The notes under the pieces: model-generated
What the model saw: only the letters and a program-made list of their open reading frames with translations
Told to the model about the DNA's origin: nothing
Database searches by the model: none
In this document: positions 33,148-42,842 of the stretch, piece by piece
How the letters are laid out: each line of letters starts with the position of its first letter
Position numbering within the stretch: position 1 is the stretch's first letter
NCBI GenBank assembly: GCA_030765525.1
Contig: JAVCCK010000005.1
Coordinates: forward strand, 1-64,000
Origin: Candidatus Lernaella stagnicola
GTDB lineage: Bacteria > Lernaellota > Lernaellaia > Lernaellales > Lernaellaceae
DNA length: 64,000 nt
Direction of reading: 5' to 3'
Translations under genes and position numbers: made by a program

Positions 33148-35130
33148 TTAGACGTCTTCTTCTTTGTTTTCGATGTCTCGGACGCAGCGAAAGCCGCGGT
33201 CGCGGATTTTGCCTGTTGGGCTACCGCCACGCAGATTCGATGCGCGTGTGTCTCGGGAATCGTTGCGCCAGCTACTACTCCGCAGCACGCGGTGCGGGCT
33301 ATTTACAAGGCGGAGGTCCCAGCACCATTCCCGGACGTTGCCGAGCATGTCATAGAGGTCCCAGGCGTTTCGTTTCTTTTCGCCAACGGGATGCGTCGAT
33401 TCGCCGGCGTTCTCGTCGTACCAAGCGATCTCATCCAGCGGTCCGTAGGGGTCTTCCGTGCCTCCGGCCAAGCAGGCGTAAACCCATTCTTCCTCTTTGG
33501 GCAGCCGGATGCCCTTTTTGTCTTGATTCCACGAAACCTTGTCGGAATTCCCGCCAAACTCATAGACCTCGTCCATGCCCATCCTCTTGGAAAGCGCATT
33601 GCAGAATTCTACGGCATCAAACCAAGAGACGCTTTCCACCGGATGATCCTCGGTTCCCTCCCCGGCGAAGCGACTGGGGTTCGTTCCCGTCACTTCCTTG
33701 TAAAGGCCTTGTGTTACGGGGTAGGCAAGCATTTCGAAGTTACTGCCCGGGATTCGCATCCAAGTGAGCGGATTGATTCTTCGCCCCGACGCCGCGGGCG
33801 TCGTGGGTTCGGCCAACCTTTCACGAAATTCCACGATGATACCCAGGTTCTCCATTGGATTATTTCCGGGGTCGAGCAGCCAGTCGATGAGGGACTTTAG
33901 CCTTCCGGACTCGGTGAGGTGAAAGTCGAAATCGTCCTCCCCCCCGGGTTCTTCATTCGCCCTATCCTTAAGAAGGCGCAGCCAATTAAGCAGACTCTCT
34001 GCCGATCCCGCCTTCGCGTTCCAACGGGACCGATCCCGTTTTTGAACTTCATGAGAAAAAAGGAGGTAGCGGGCGGCATAAGGCATTAAGTAACCGCGTT
34101 CACTGTCGTCGAGTCGACTGTTGATTTTACCGAAAACCGAAAACCAAACCGCGAGATCGTTTAGGTATCGTTTGACCGCCCTGGGGTTGGAGGGAAGATT
34201 CGCGACAAGAATTTCGCGGTCTTCCTCCGGAATATACTCGCCCATGGGGTGCCCTTCCAGTTGGCTTTTGACGTAGTCGTGGAAATCCTGTTTCGGCGGG
34301 GCGGGAATGTTGAAAATCACCTGCACGAATTTATCGAGGGCGTCTTTCGACCGTCCTTTGAAAACCGCCTTGAGATAGTGATCGAGTTGGTGTTGATCCA
34401 TGGCGAGATAAAAACAGACACCGGGGAAATCGAGGAACAGCTTGATCGCTTCGAGTACGGCCTTGATTTGGGCTTCGTCGCAACGGTCCAAGTCGTCGAT
34501 GAATACAGCGAGACAGTATTCTTTGTCGTCGATTTCAGTTTTCGACGTATCGCGCCACTTGTTCATCACCCACGCGGCGGCGACTTCAAGGAAGGCCTGC
34601 TGGAAAATGTCGATTTCGGAACATTTCGATAGAATCTCATCGACATTACTCGAACATTCTTCGATTTCTTTCCTAATTAAGCCGTCGGTAAGGAATTTGT
34701 CCAGCATAGCTGGGAAGGCGTAAATGATGGCTTTGGCGATTCGCCCTCGGTTTTTTAGGAATTGCTCTTGGAATTCCCTTTTCAGGCCGCCCTTGCCTAT
34801 TTCTTTAAGCAACGCGCCAAGCAAGCCCGCCATGACGGGTGCGGCGTCTTTGTATTTCCAGGCGTTGAACCATACGGCTTTCACCGTACGTTTTCCGTCT
34901 CCCTTTTTTCGGTCTTGCTCGTCTAGAATTCTTTTTATCGTTTCCATGAGGGTAGACTTACCCACGCCCCATTCGGCCTGAACCAAAACGCATAACGGCG
35001 TCTTGTTGTATGGATTCAACGCGACTTCGGCCAATGTGGAACCATACTCTTCGAAATGAAACTCGAGGGCGGTCTTCGCTTTCCACGGCTGGTCGCCGAT
35101 GATGCGGATAAGTTTCTTGCCGTCCGACAT
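33148..35130 (-). CDS. KAP P-loop NTPase fused to FGE-sulfatase domain, copy B (intact)
   Basis: ATG 35130 is chosen because GGGAGGT precedes it; 660 residues. Walker A is QAEWGVGKST (residues 51-60), then VWFNAWKY near residue 87 and Walker B FIDDLDRC near residue 213, which together define the KAP family. A helical middle region follows, and residues about 457-656 form an FGE-sulfatase (SUMF1/C-type-lectin fold) domain: IPGSNFEMLAYPVTQ, GIRLPKEEEWVYAC, NAWDLYDMLGNVREWCWD and a C-terminal RSSSW...RGFRCV segment. The Cys pair needed for formylglycine generation is missing, so the domain is probably a binding module. The FGE core is nearly the same as in copy A; the NTPase half and the last 50 residues are very different. 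No membrane span is seen. Confidence 0.88.
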   Translation of the reverse strand: MSDGKKLIRIIGDQPWKAKTALEFHFEEYGSTLAEVALNPYNKTPLCVLVQAEWGVGKSTLMETIKRILDEQDRKKGDGKRTVKAVWFNAWKYKDAAPVMAGLLGALLKEIGKGGLKREFQEQFLKNRGRIAKAIIYAFPAMLDKFLTDGLIRKEIEECSSNVDEILSKCSEIDIFQQAFLEVAAAWVMNKWRDTSKTEIDDKEYCLAVFIDDLDRCDEAQIKAVLEAIKLFLDFPGVCFYLAMDQHQLDHYLKAVFKGRSKDALDKFVQVIFNIPAPPKQDFHDYVKSQLEGHPMGEYIPEEDREILVANLPSNPRAVKRYLNDLAVWFSVFGKINSRLDDSERGYLMPYAARYLLFSHEVQKRDRSRWNAKAGSAESLLNWLRLLKDRANEEPGGEDDFDFHLTESGRLKSLIDWLLDPGNNPMENLGIIVEFRERLAEPTTPAASGRRINPLTWMRIPGSNFEMLAYPVTQGLYKEVTGTNPSRFAGEGTEDHPVESVSWFDAVEFCNALSKRMGMDEVYEFGGNSDKVSWNQDKKGIRLPKEEEWVYACLAGGTEDPYGPLDEIAWYDENAGESTHPVGEKKRNAWDLYDMLGNVREWCWDLRLVNSPHRVLRSSSWRNDSRDTRASNLRGGSPTGKIRDRGFRCVRDIENKEEDV

Positions 35131-35180
35131 CTTTACCTCCCAAGCGATCAAGAAAAGCTAACGATATATCCGACATCACT

Positions 35181-35399
35181 CTCCCGGCAGTCGCCGGGTT
35201 GCGGGTTCGTCGGCTGGTCCGCTTTTTCACGAGAGCATACGCAGGGGGTCACCCGTCGCGGTGCTGGAAATCGTTGGTGTAGAATGCGTGTGCCGCCCAA
35301 GGCTGCACGGATACGGATAGTCCGTCAAGGGGACGATCGGGCGAGCGTAGCTAATCGTCGTTTCGGGAAAGTCGCAAAGCGACCCGCGCGCGCGGCGGG
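35181..35399 (-). repeat. 219-bp conserved element R, copy 2 (upstream of KAP-FGE copy B)
   Basis: Same element as 32714-32932. It lies 50 bp upstream of the copy B start codon and ends two bases before the tamA stop codon, so it fills the space between the two genes completely. Promoter, structured leader or recombination arm are all possible. Confidence 0.85.
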
Positions 35400-35401
35400 T
35401 T

Positions 35402-38338
35402 TTAGAACGCGTTGCCGATGGTGATGTAGAACTCGCCCGGCGTTTCGTTTGTGCGCCGGTTGAGCTTGAAGCCGTAGTCGGCGCTGATCGGCCCGATCGG
35501 CGTGACGTAGCGGAAGCCGAGCCCGGCGGTGGTGCGGATTTCTTCGATGATGTAGGTGTTGCTGCCGCCGGTGACGTCGCCGGCGTCGAAGAAGCCCAGG
35601 ATGCCGAAATTGGAGGGCAGCGGAATGCGCAGTTCGGTGTTCTGGTAGGCCATGAAGTAACCGCCGACCGGGGTTTCGCCGTCTTCGCCGAAGGGGCTGA
35701 TCTGGTTTTGGCCGAAGCCGCGCATGGTGGTCGAGCCACCCAGGAAGAGGCGGCGGCTGACGGGGATGGAGTCGGTATCGCGCAGGGCCTGCAGGTGGCT
35801 GACGATGACGTTCTCGGCAAAGACCCAGCCGTCGAGGAAAGAGAGCGCCTCGAAGATGGGCAGGTACCAGGAGGTTTGGCCAGTGACGCGCAGGTAGTGG
35901 ATCTGGCTGAGGAACCACGGCGGGCCGTAGTCGAAACGGATCGTGTTGCGGGTCCAACGTGTCGGGTTGAACTGGTGGTCGCGCAGGTCGTGGATGAGCA
36001 TCGGGCTAAGCGTGGAGATGGTGATCTCGCCCTGCTCCTGGTCTTCGACGGCGGGGTCGATGTTGAAGATGAAGTCGCGCGCGTATTCCCAGTCGAGTTT
36101 GGTGGTGAAGGGGTCGAAGAAGCCGTGGTTGCGCGCGGCGGCGTCGCGCATGGCCGGGTTTTCGTGGGTGGCTTCAAGGAAGTTGATCAGCTTGCGCCAG
36201 ATCAAGGTCGAGCCGATGGTCACCGAGAAGCTGCGCACGTCGTAGGCGATTTCCTGGAGGTCGGCGTCGCGCACAATAAGCGTGCCGTCGACGGGAACGC
36301 GGCCGATCCACGGCCAGGTGAAGCCGACGGAGGTGATGCGGCGATCGAGGCGGAAGCTGGGGTCTTTGACGGCGATGTCGTTGCGGTAACTGATGCGCCG
36401 CCCGTGCCCGGCGAGGTTTTTGTGGCCGATTTCAAACGCGCCGCTGTAACCGGTGAAGGAGTTGTACCCGACGCCGCCGATGATGTAGCCGCTCTTGCGT
36501 TCGTCGACGGTGATCATCGTGTCGACCACGGTGCTGTCCAGATCGGGGTCGACCGGGCTGATATCGACGCTGTTGAAAAAGCCGAGCTGAATCAGCGACT
36601 GCTCAGAGCGGAAGATCTTTTCGAAGTTGTAGGGATCGCCTTCGACAATGACGGTTTCGCGGCGGATGACGTGGTTTTTCGTAAGCTTGTTGCCGCGCAT
36701 GTAAACGACGCCGAAGAAATACTGAATGCCCTCGGCGAAGGTGAAGACGATATCGACCTGCTTGCCGTCTTCGGACAGCGTCACCGAATCGCGCACCCGC
36801 GCCTTGGCGTAGCCGCGCTTGAAGTATTCGGATAGCAGCACGGCCTTGGTTTGCTGAATGAGGAAGGGATTGAGCGGCTCGCCCACCACCAGCCCTTCGT
36901 CCATCTTGGCGATGGCGATCTGGAATTTGCGGTCCGAGAGCTTTTCGTTGTCCTTGAAAGAGATCGACCGCAGGGTGGTCTGCGGGCCCTCTTCGATCAC
37001 GACCATGATATCGATGCGCTTTTTGCGTTCGTCGAACGTGACCACCTTCTGCGCGACCTTCGCCCTCAGGAAGCCGTTGGCGTTGTAGTGGTTGATGACG
37101 TTTTGCAGGTCTTTGGTGAAATCTTCCTCGACGTAAATCTTGTCGTTCTTGAGCAGGTTCTGTAGCGTCTTATCGGGGAAGGCGTCGTTTTCCTTGAAAT
37201 CGACGTTGCGGATGGTAACTTTCGGCCCTTTGTCCGAAGTCAAGTTGATGCGCTTGACCTGGAGGCCACTGGGTTCCTCGAATTCTTGGTATTCGTAGTC
37301 GACCTCGGCCAGATAGTATCCCTGCCGCTGGAAATACAGCTTGATGCGTTTGGCGAAGTCGCGGGCGATCCACTCGTTGAAGCGGCGCTGGTTTTTCAGG
37401 CCCAGCACGTCGGTGAATTTCCATTTCATCTCGGCGCAGGTGAAGCACTCGTTGTCGTACCAGATATCGACGCGCGGCCCGATCTTGATCGGGAATTTGG
37501 CGATCATGTGCGACTTTTCGTAGTTGATGTCGAAGGTGTCTTCGTCGGCGAGGTCGAGTTCCGGAACGCGCGCTTCGCGATGCCCTTCGGTGTACAACCA
37601 CTTCTTAAGGCGTTCGAGGCCGCTTTCGATGCGGTCCTGGTCGAAATCCATGCCGTCTTTCCACTTGGCGCGCTTGAGGATTTCCTCACGCGTGTAGATC
37701 GACAGCTCCGAGCCGGTGAAGTCGAACCGGATGATTTTGAAGGTCTGGCGTTCGGCGGGTTTGATTTTCAGGTCGACTTTGTTGTCGTCCTGGCGGTCGG
37801 TTTTGGTGACGTCGATCTTCACCGTCGCCTTGAGCTTGCCGCGACGGGCCAGCGCGGCGGTTAGTTTATCCTGATAGCGCTTCTTGTTTTCATCGTGCCA
37901 ATCGTCGCCGGGCTCGAGATGCAGGATGTCCAGGAGGAGTTCCTGGGCGCTGTACGAGTAGCTGTTGACCACGCGCACGTCGCGCACGATGTAGCGCGGA
38001 TAAATTTTGATTTGCACATCGACGCCTTGGCCGTCGGCGGCGTCGCGGGCCATGATCGCGGCGTTGGATACGTCGCCAAGTAAGTAGAAGTTACGCAGCG
38101 TTTCACGCAGGCGCCACCGATCGAAGGGCTTGCCTTTCCCGAGTTTGGACACGCCCTTGATGTCCGGGGCATCCATGTACTTGGGAATTTCCCACTTGAT
38201 ATCGCCGCTGATGGGCCGTCCGAAATAGCGGGCCAGTTCCGCGCAGAAGATCTGTTCGTCTACATCGTCCTGCGCGGCCGCCATCGCCGGGACGACCAGC
38301 ACGAGAAGAAGCAGAATTGGGATCAGCCACCGTGGCAC
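35402..38338 (-). CDS. tamA: Omp85-family outer-membrane assembly protein (TamA/BamA-like)
   Basis: The GTG at 38338 is the start: AGGAG lies seven bases upstream, just past the tamB stop, and the protein then begins with a good signal peptide (PRWLIPILLLLVLVVPAMAAA). The 978-residue product has several POTRA-like repeats (residues about 100-600, for example VTIRNVDFKENDAFPDKTL and KQVDIVFTFAEG) and a C-terminal 16-strand barrel of the bacterial surface antigen family with FLGGSTTMRGFG (the substrate-binding VRGF/Y-type motif) and a terminal aromatic residue (GNAF). It has more POTRA sequence than classic TamA. TamA with TamB helps outer-membrane protein insertion or lipid transport. A nearly complete 5'-coupling to tamB is visible. 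Confidence 0.85.
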   Translation of the reverse strand: MPRWLIPILLLLVLVVPAMAAAQDDVDEQIFCAELARYFGRPISGDIKWEIPKYMDAPDIKGVSKLGKGKPFDRWRLRETLRNFYLLGDVSNAAIMARDAADGQGVDVQIKIYPRYIVRDVRVVNSYSYSAQELLLDILHLEPGDDWHDENKKRYQDKLTAALARRGKLKATVKIDVTKTDRQDDNKVDLKIKPAERQTFKIIRFDFTGSELSIYTREEILKRAKWKDGMDFDQDRIESGLERLKKWLYTEGHREARVPELDLADEDTFDINYEKSHMIAKFPIKIGPRVDIWYDNECFTCAEMKWKFTDVLGLKNQRRFNEWIARDFAKRIKLYFQRQGYYLAEVDYEYQEFEEPSGLQVKRINLTSDKGPKVTIRNVDFKENDAFPDKTLQNLLKNDKIYVEEDFTKDLQNVINHYNANGFLRAKVAQKVVTFDERKKRIDIMVVIEEGPQTTLRSISFKDNEKLSDRKFQIAIAKMDEGLVVGEPLNPFLIQQTKAVLLSEYFKRGYAKARVRDSVTLSEDGKQVDIVFTFAEGIQYFFGVVYMRGNKLTKNHVIRRETVIVEGDPYNFEKIFRSEQSLIQLGFFNSVDISPVDPDLDSTVVDTMITVDERKSGYIIGGVGYNSFTGYSGAFEIGHKNLAGHGRRISYRNDIAVKDPSFRLDRRITSVGFTWPWIGRVPVDGTLIVRDADLQEIAYDVRSFSVTIGSTLIWRKLINFLEATHENPAMRDAAARNHGFFDPFTTKLDWEYARDFIFNIDPAVEDQEQGEITISTLSPMLIHDLRDHQFNPTRWTRNTIRFDYGPPWFLSQIHYLRVTGQTSWYLPIFEALSFLDGWVFAENVIVSHLQALRDTDSIPVSRRLFLGGSTTMRGFGQNQISPFGEDGETPVGGYFMAYQNTELRIPLPSNFGILGFFDAGDVTGGSNTYIIEEIRTTAGLGFRYVTPIGPISADYGFKLNRRTNETPGEFYITIGNAF

Positions 38339-38348
38339 GCGTACTCTC

Positions 38349-41300
38349 CTACCGGTACTCGATTTTGATGCGAATGCCGGCCCCGAAGCCGCCGCTGGGC
38401 GGGGGATCATCTTCGCCGGCGAAGTTGCTCCAGTCGGTATATACCGCCAAATAGCGGATAAATCCGTATTCCATTTCGGCCGCCAGGGTTTCATCCGAGA
38501 GCGCTTGGAAGACGGACGCGGTCAAGTCTTTTTCCAATTCGGTGGAGGCCTTGAGCATCGGCACGCCGCGCGAACTGTCCAGGCCGATATCCAGCCCGGT
38601 GTAGCGCGACACGCGGTTGCCCAGGAGGGATTGAGCGGCGATCGCCAAGGCTTGTTCGCTGCCCAGGCCGGAGCCGCTTTCCTGAAATTCCTCGTAGGAA
38701 ACGCCGACGGTCAGCAAGGCCACGATGTCCCGTTCGGTTTTGGGCGGATCGGAGCTTAGCGTGACGTGGAAGCGGTCGGGCGTACCGGCGACGTTGACGA
38801 ACACGATGATCTCGCCGCCGCGCACTTCGGTTTTGGCGTTGATGTCGAAGGCGGGCACGATGCGGGTTTCGTCGACGAACTGCACGGTGGCGTTGGTGAC
38901 TTTGTAGTCGTTGTTCCACACCAGCGCGTGACCCTTGAGGATATCGACGGTGCCGATCATGCCGGTATCGATATTCGAGCCGGTCAGCAATAGATCGAGC
39001 CTGAGTTCGAGGTGCGCCAGGTTGTTTTCGAATACGACGTTGCGCTCGGCCCGGACACCGATGTTGAAAAACACGCTTTCTTCTTTTTTCTCGTAGATGG
39101 CCGATCCGGACACGCCGCCCTTGGGCGTCTGCAGAGTTTTCAGAATGCTGATCAGGTCGATTTCATACGTGGCGAACGCGCGCGCCAGTTCCACGTCGCC
39201 CGAGATGTCGAGCTTGCCGTCGGATCGGTTGGTGATGATCAAGTCGACTTTTTTGATCGCCAGTTCGACGTACGGGTCGACGCCGGTTTTCACGTCGGTG
39301 AGTTTGACGAATAGATCAAGCTTGGCCGTCGGTTGGGCTTTTTTCTCGGCGTCCGTTGTAACGGCGGCCGTCTGCGCCACAGGCAGCGTATAGGTACCGC
39401 CGCCGATGAGTTTGCCGCCGCCGATATCGGCGCTGAGTTGCTCGATCGTCGCCTGGCCGTTGCGGAAAGTGACTTGCAGATTGAAGTTCTCGATGGCCGT
39501 CGGCACGTTCTGGATCACGAAGTTCGCGCCGGGCATCGAAACGTCGGCGAGCACCTTTTGGATGTCGAACGCGACCGGTATCTCCGCCTTGAGTATGACG
39601 TGGCCCGTCGCTTCGGCGATGGCTTCGGTGAAGTTGCTGGCGATGCCCATATCAATATCGCCGTCGAGCACCAAGAAGGTCTCGCCGCGCAACTGCCGGC
39701 TATCGAGGGTTAACTTGACGCCCTCGCCGCCCAGCGCGAAGGACGGCACGGTCAGGCGGCCGTTCTCGTATTGGATGTGCAGGGGCACGATGTTGCCGCG
39801 CTCGTCCTGGTTGCGCAGCACGAAGCGGTTCTGCTGGAAGCTGAGTTCGTCGAAACGGATATCGACCGCGACGTTCGGCTTGGTCAGCGCTGTGCCGTCC
39901 TCGGCGAACTGCCCGTCCTGCACCGCGGCGAGCGCTCCGGCGGCGACGACGCTGCCGTGGATCATGCCACCGAAGACTTTCTGTTTCTCCTCGCGTTCGC
40001 TGAGGGACGCCGACTTTTTGCGGCCGCTCTTGACCTGTTGTTTAACGAGTTCGCGCGACTTGAGGAAGTTGGAGTAATCGAGGTGGTCAAAGTCGATGCG
40101 GGCGTCGAGCGGCATGTCGTCCAGCAACCCCAACGACGCGCGGATCTTAATGGCTCCCAGGTTCTTGGCGGGCGGTTTTTCCTCGACCGGCGGCGGCGGC
40201 GCGCCAAAATCGGGATCGTCGTCGTCGTCACCCTGCCCGGCCGCGGCGAGATCGAAAGCGCGGTCGGCCCCGCGCGCGGTGTCGTCCTGTCGGTTCAGAT
40301 CGATATCCCGCCGATTGGCCAGCAGTTCGCCCTCAATATTAACTCGTTGCTCTTTGATGCGAATTTTCAGCCAGGAGTCGCCGAGGTCCAGGTGGTCGAA
40401 ACGGCCGCTGGTGATGGCCAAGTCGATTTCGGCGCCCGGGTTGTCGAAGGTGCCGACCAGGTCGGCGTTGAGACCGACGTCGGCCATGGCCAGGATGCGG
40501 TCGCGGCGCACGGTGTCGCTGGCCATCTCGGTCAGGTTGTGGGTGCGCAGCCGGATGTCGAAGGTTTTATCAAAGGGGTGCACCTGCCCGGTCAGAACGA
40601 TGCGAGCCGGTTGGCGTTCCTGCTCGGTCAAGTCTTTTTCGGATTTGGGCCGCCAAAGGCCACGATGGAAGACCGGGCGGATGCCGCGATTTTTCACGAT
40701 CGAGAGGTCGTCGATGATCACGACGCCGTTTTCGAGCTTGGCGTCGAGATTGATCCTTTCGACCTTCTCCCCGAAGGCGGCCAGGTTCGTGCCCTTGAGA
40801 ACGATCGCGCCGTTCATTTCCTCCAGGGGACCGTCGATGTCGACATCGAGGCTTGTGGCGCCCTTGATGTCCAGGTCGCTCAGGCCGGCGATTTTCAGCA
40901 GTTCGGGGATTTGGGTTTCCGGCATGTGCAGCTTGGCTTTGATCTTCGGCTGCTTTTCGCTCATGTCGTAAGCGGCGTCGAGCTTAATCGTGGCGGCACC
41001 GGCCTCGACGAGCAGATTCGTCACGGTGGCTCGTTGATGCACGAAGCCGAGGTCGGCCGACACGGATTGAATTTTCGTCTTATCGAAAACGATGTGGTCG
41101 AACTTGAGCGCGCCTTCGACATCGGGCTTGGCGGCGGTGCCGCTTACCTTGGCGTCGAGGACCCCCCGCCCGGCCAGTTTCTTGCCGCCGACGAAACCCT
41201 GGAATTCGGAGAGGTCGTCGAGCTTGACCAGGGCGTCGAGATTCAACGCGCCGGCGGGATTGGCCGTGCCGCTGACTTCCACGCTCGTGTGCGCGGTTTT

Positions 41301-42842
41301 GATCTGCAACATCTTGATGACGTTGTTTTTCGGTCCGACGTTACCGACAAGTTGCACGGTGGCTTGCGGAATGATCGACCCGCCCGCGGCGATCTGCTCG
41401 GCGGTGATGCGCAGGTCGCGCACCTGGTTGGAGTCGCCCCGCGCGGTCGCATCCAGGTTGATGTTGACGCTCTTGACGGCCACCGCGTCGCCGTAAGCGA
41501 CGTCGGCGATGTCTATCGTTCCCTTGGTGTCCACCACCAACGGGCTCAACCTGCCGCCGGCGCTGAGATCGGCGTCGAGCACGGCCTTAACCGGCAGGTC
41601 GCGCAACCCGAATTGCTGCAGGGCGGAGCCGACGTTCAGCGCAGCGATTTTTACATTCGAGGACAGCGGCATCGAGCCGCCCATGCCTACTTTCGCCTGC
41701 AGGTCCACGCGCCCGCCGGCCGTTTCGAGGTGCAGGGCTTTGACCCGCGCTTGGTCCTGGTCGGCGGCGAACACGGCGTTGAAATTGCGCAAGGCAAGCT
41801 GATTGACGTGGGCCTGCGGCATCGCGATCGTGCCGTCGGCGCTGTAGGTCATTTTGTCTTTGCCGAGCTTCAAGCCGGCTTTGGTTTGGAGATTAAGGCC
41901 GCCGCGCAGTTGCATGTCCTCGGGTTTGGTGAGGACGAGTTGGTTGACCTTTTTCAGGTCCACGTCGAGGTTCAGATTCGCGGCCAGTTCGAGTTCGCCC
42001 AACAGATCCGTGGCGGTAACGTCGCCGCTGAGTTGGAGATCGGGCATGGCGATGCGCAGGGTCGGAACGCGGGCGCCCCAGGATTGCAGGTTCGCCTCGG
42101 CGTCGATGGCGATCTCATCGATCTTGTCGTACATCGTGCCGATCATGAACGAGGCGTCGGCGAGGCGCAGTTCAGCTTGCACGTCACCTTGGCCGCCGCG
42201 CAAATCGGCCGTCGCGTCGAGGGTCAACCCGTTGACGGTGACATTGATGGGCTGCCCGGGCTCGGGGTTGGGATTCTCAGGCGTCGGGGCCGGTGGCGGC
42301 GGCACCATGTCGAAGCGAACCTTGCCGTCGATATGGAGGCGTTCGATGATGATGGGCAGCGCCAGCTTGAAGGGCTCGTCGCTTTTGGGTTCTTCGGGTT
42401 TTTCCGGTTCGGGTTTCGAGGGGCACAGCGGCAGATTGACCAGACCGTCTTCGAGGCGCGTGTATTGTTCGACGCCCTCGAGGCTGAGGTCGGAGACGAC
42501 GACTTGGCCGCTGAGCAGCGGCGCGGTTTTGACCGTGAGCAGCAGGCGGTCGAAACGGGCAAAGGGATAAACGAACTTGCCTTGCGGGTCGGTATATTTG
42601 GCGCCTTTGATTTCCAGTTTGAAGGGCACGAGGCGCAGGGTGAAACTTTCCACCTCGATGTCGGCGCAGATGGCTTCTTCCACGCCGGGCAAGACCTGCG
42701 CAAGGATCACGCCGGTCAGCGATTCGCTTTGCAGGAGAAAGTTGATGGTGACCAGGACCACGGCCACAAAGCCGAGCACACCGGCGAGGGTGTACCCGAC
42801 GATCTTCAAAACCAGCTTTGCGATTTTCGCGGCCGCGTTCAT
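38349..42842 (-). CDS. tamB: AsmA/TamB-like envelope protein
   Basis: The 1497-residue protein has one N-terminal membrane anchor (VLKIVGYTLAGVLGFVAVVLVTINFLL) and a very long periplasmic region of beta-strand repeats, as expected of the bridge-like TamB/AsmA lipid-transport group. The C-terminal region (residues about 1150-1497) carries the DUF490 signature, including RDIVALLTVGVSYEEF and the final GAGIRIKIEYR. Position directly before the Omp85 gene (tamA) supports the assignment. Its start ATG overlaps the yacG stop by four bases (ATGA). The internal FGAPPPPVEEKPP segment looks like a flexible linker. Confidence 0.88.
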   Translation of the reverse strand: MNAAAKIAKLVLKIVGYTLAGVLGFVAVVLVTINFLLQSESLTGVILAQVLPGVEEAICADIEVESFTLRLVPFKLEIKGAKYTDPQGKFVYPFARFDRLLLTVKTAPLLSGQVVVSDLSLEGVEQYTRLEDGLVNLPLCPSKPEPEKPEEPKSDEPFKLALPIIIERLHIDGKVRFDMVPPPPAPTPENPNPEPGQPINVTVNGLTLDATADLRGGQGDVQAELRLADASFMIGTMYDKIDEIAIDAEANLQSWGARVPTLRIAMPDLQLSGDVTATDLLGELELAANLNLDVDLKKVNQLVLTKPEDMQLRGGLNLQTKAGLKLGKDKMTYSADGTIAMPQAHVNQLALRNFNAVFAADQDQARVKALHLETAGGRVDLQAKVGMGGSMPLSSNVKIAALNVGSALQQFGLRDLPVKAVLDADLSAGGRLSPLVVDTKGTIDIADVAYGDAVAVKSVNINLDATARGDSNQVRDLRITAEQIAAGGSIIPQATVQLVGNVGPKNNVIKMLQIKTAHTSVEVSGTANPAGALNLDALVKLDDLSEFQGFVGGKKLAGRGVLDAKVSGTAAKPDVEGALKFDHIVFDKTKIQSVSADLGFVHQRATVTNLLVEAGAATIKLDAAYDMSEKQPKIKAKLHMPETQIPELLKIAGLSDLDIKGATSLDVDIDGPLEEMNGAIVLKGTNLAAFGEKVERINLDAKLENGVVIIDDLSIVKNRGIRPVFHRGLWRPKSEKDLTEQERQPARIVLTGQVHPFDKTFDIRLRTHNLTEMASDTVRRDRILAMADVGLNADLVGTFDNPGAEIDLAITSGRFDHLDLGDSWLKIRIKEQRVNIEGELLANRRDIDLNRQDDTARGADRAFDLAAAGQGDDDDDPDFGAPPPPVEEKPPAKNLGAIKIRASLGLLDDMPLDARIDFDHLDYSNFLKSRELVKQQVKSGRKKSASLSEREEKQKVFGGMIHGSVVAAGALAAVQDGQFAEDGTALTKPNVAVDIRFDELSFQQNRFVLRNQDERGNIVPLHIQYENGRLTVPSFALGGEGVKLTLDSRQLRGETFLVLDGDIDMGIASNFTEAIAEATGHVILKAEIPVAFDIQKVLADVSMPGANFVIQNVPTAIENFNLQVTFRNGQATIEQLSADIGGGKLIGGGTYTLPVAQTAAVTTDAEKKAQPTAKLDLFVKLTDVKTGVDPYVELAIKKVDLIITNRSDGKLDISGDVELARAFATYEIDLISILKTLQTPKGGVSGSAIYEKKEESVFFNIGVRAERNVVFENNLAHLELRLDLLLTGSNIDTGMIGTVDILKGHALVWNNDYKVTNATVQFVDETRIVPAFDINAKTEVRGGEIIVFVNVAGTPDRFHVTLSSDPPKTERDIVALLTVGVSYEEFQESGSGLGSEQALAIAAQSLLGNRVSRYTGLDIGLDSSRGVPMLKASTELEKDLTASVFQALSDETLAAEMEYGFIRYLAVYTDWSNFAGEDDPPPSGGFGAGIRIKIEYR

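Noticed and set aside
33037-33900. A 287-codon plus-strand frame opposite KAP-FGE copy B
   Set aside because: It runs antisense through the FGE domain and has no family features.
30641-35130. Active diversity-generating retroelement
   Set aside because: No reverse transcriptase and no template repeat in the window, and differences between the two C-termini are not limited to adenine positions.
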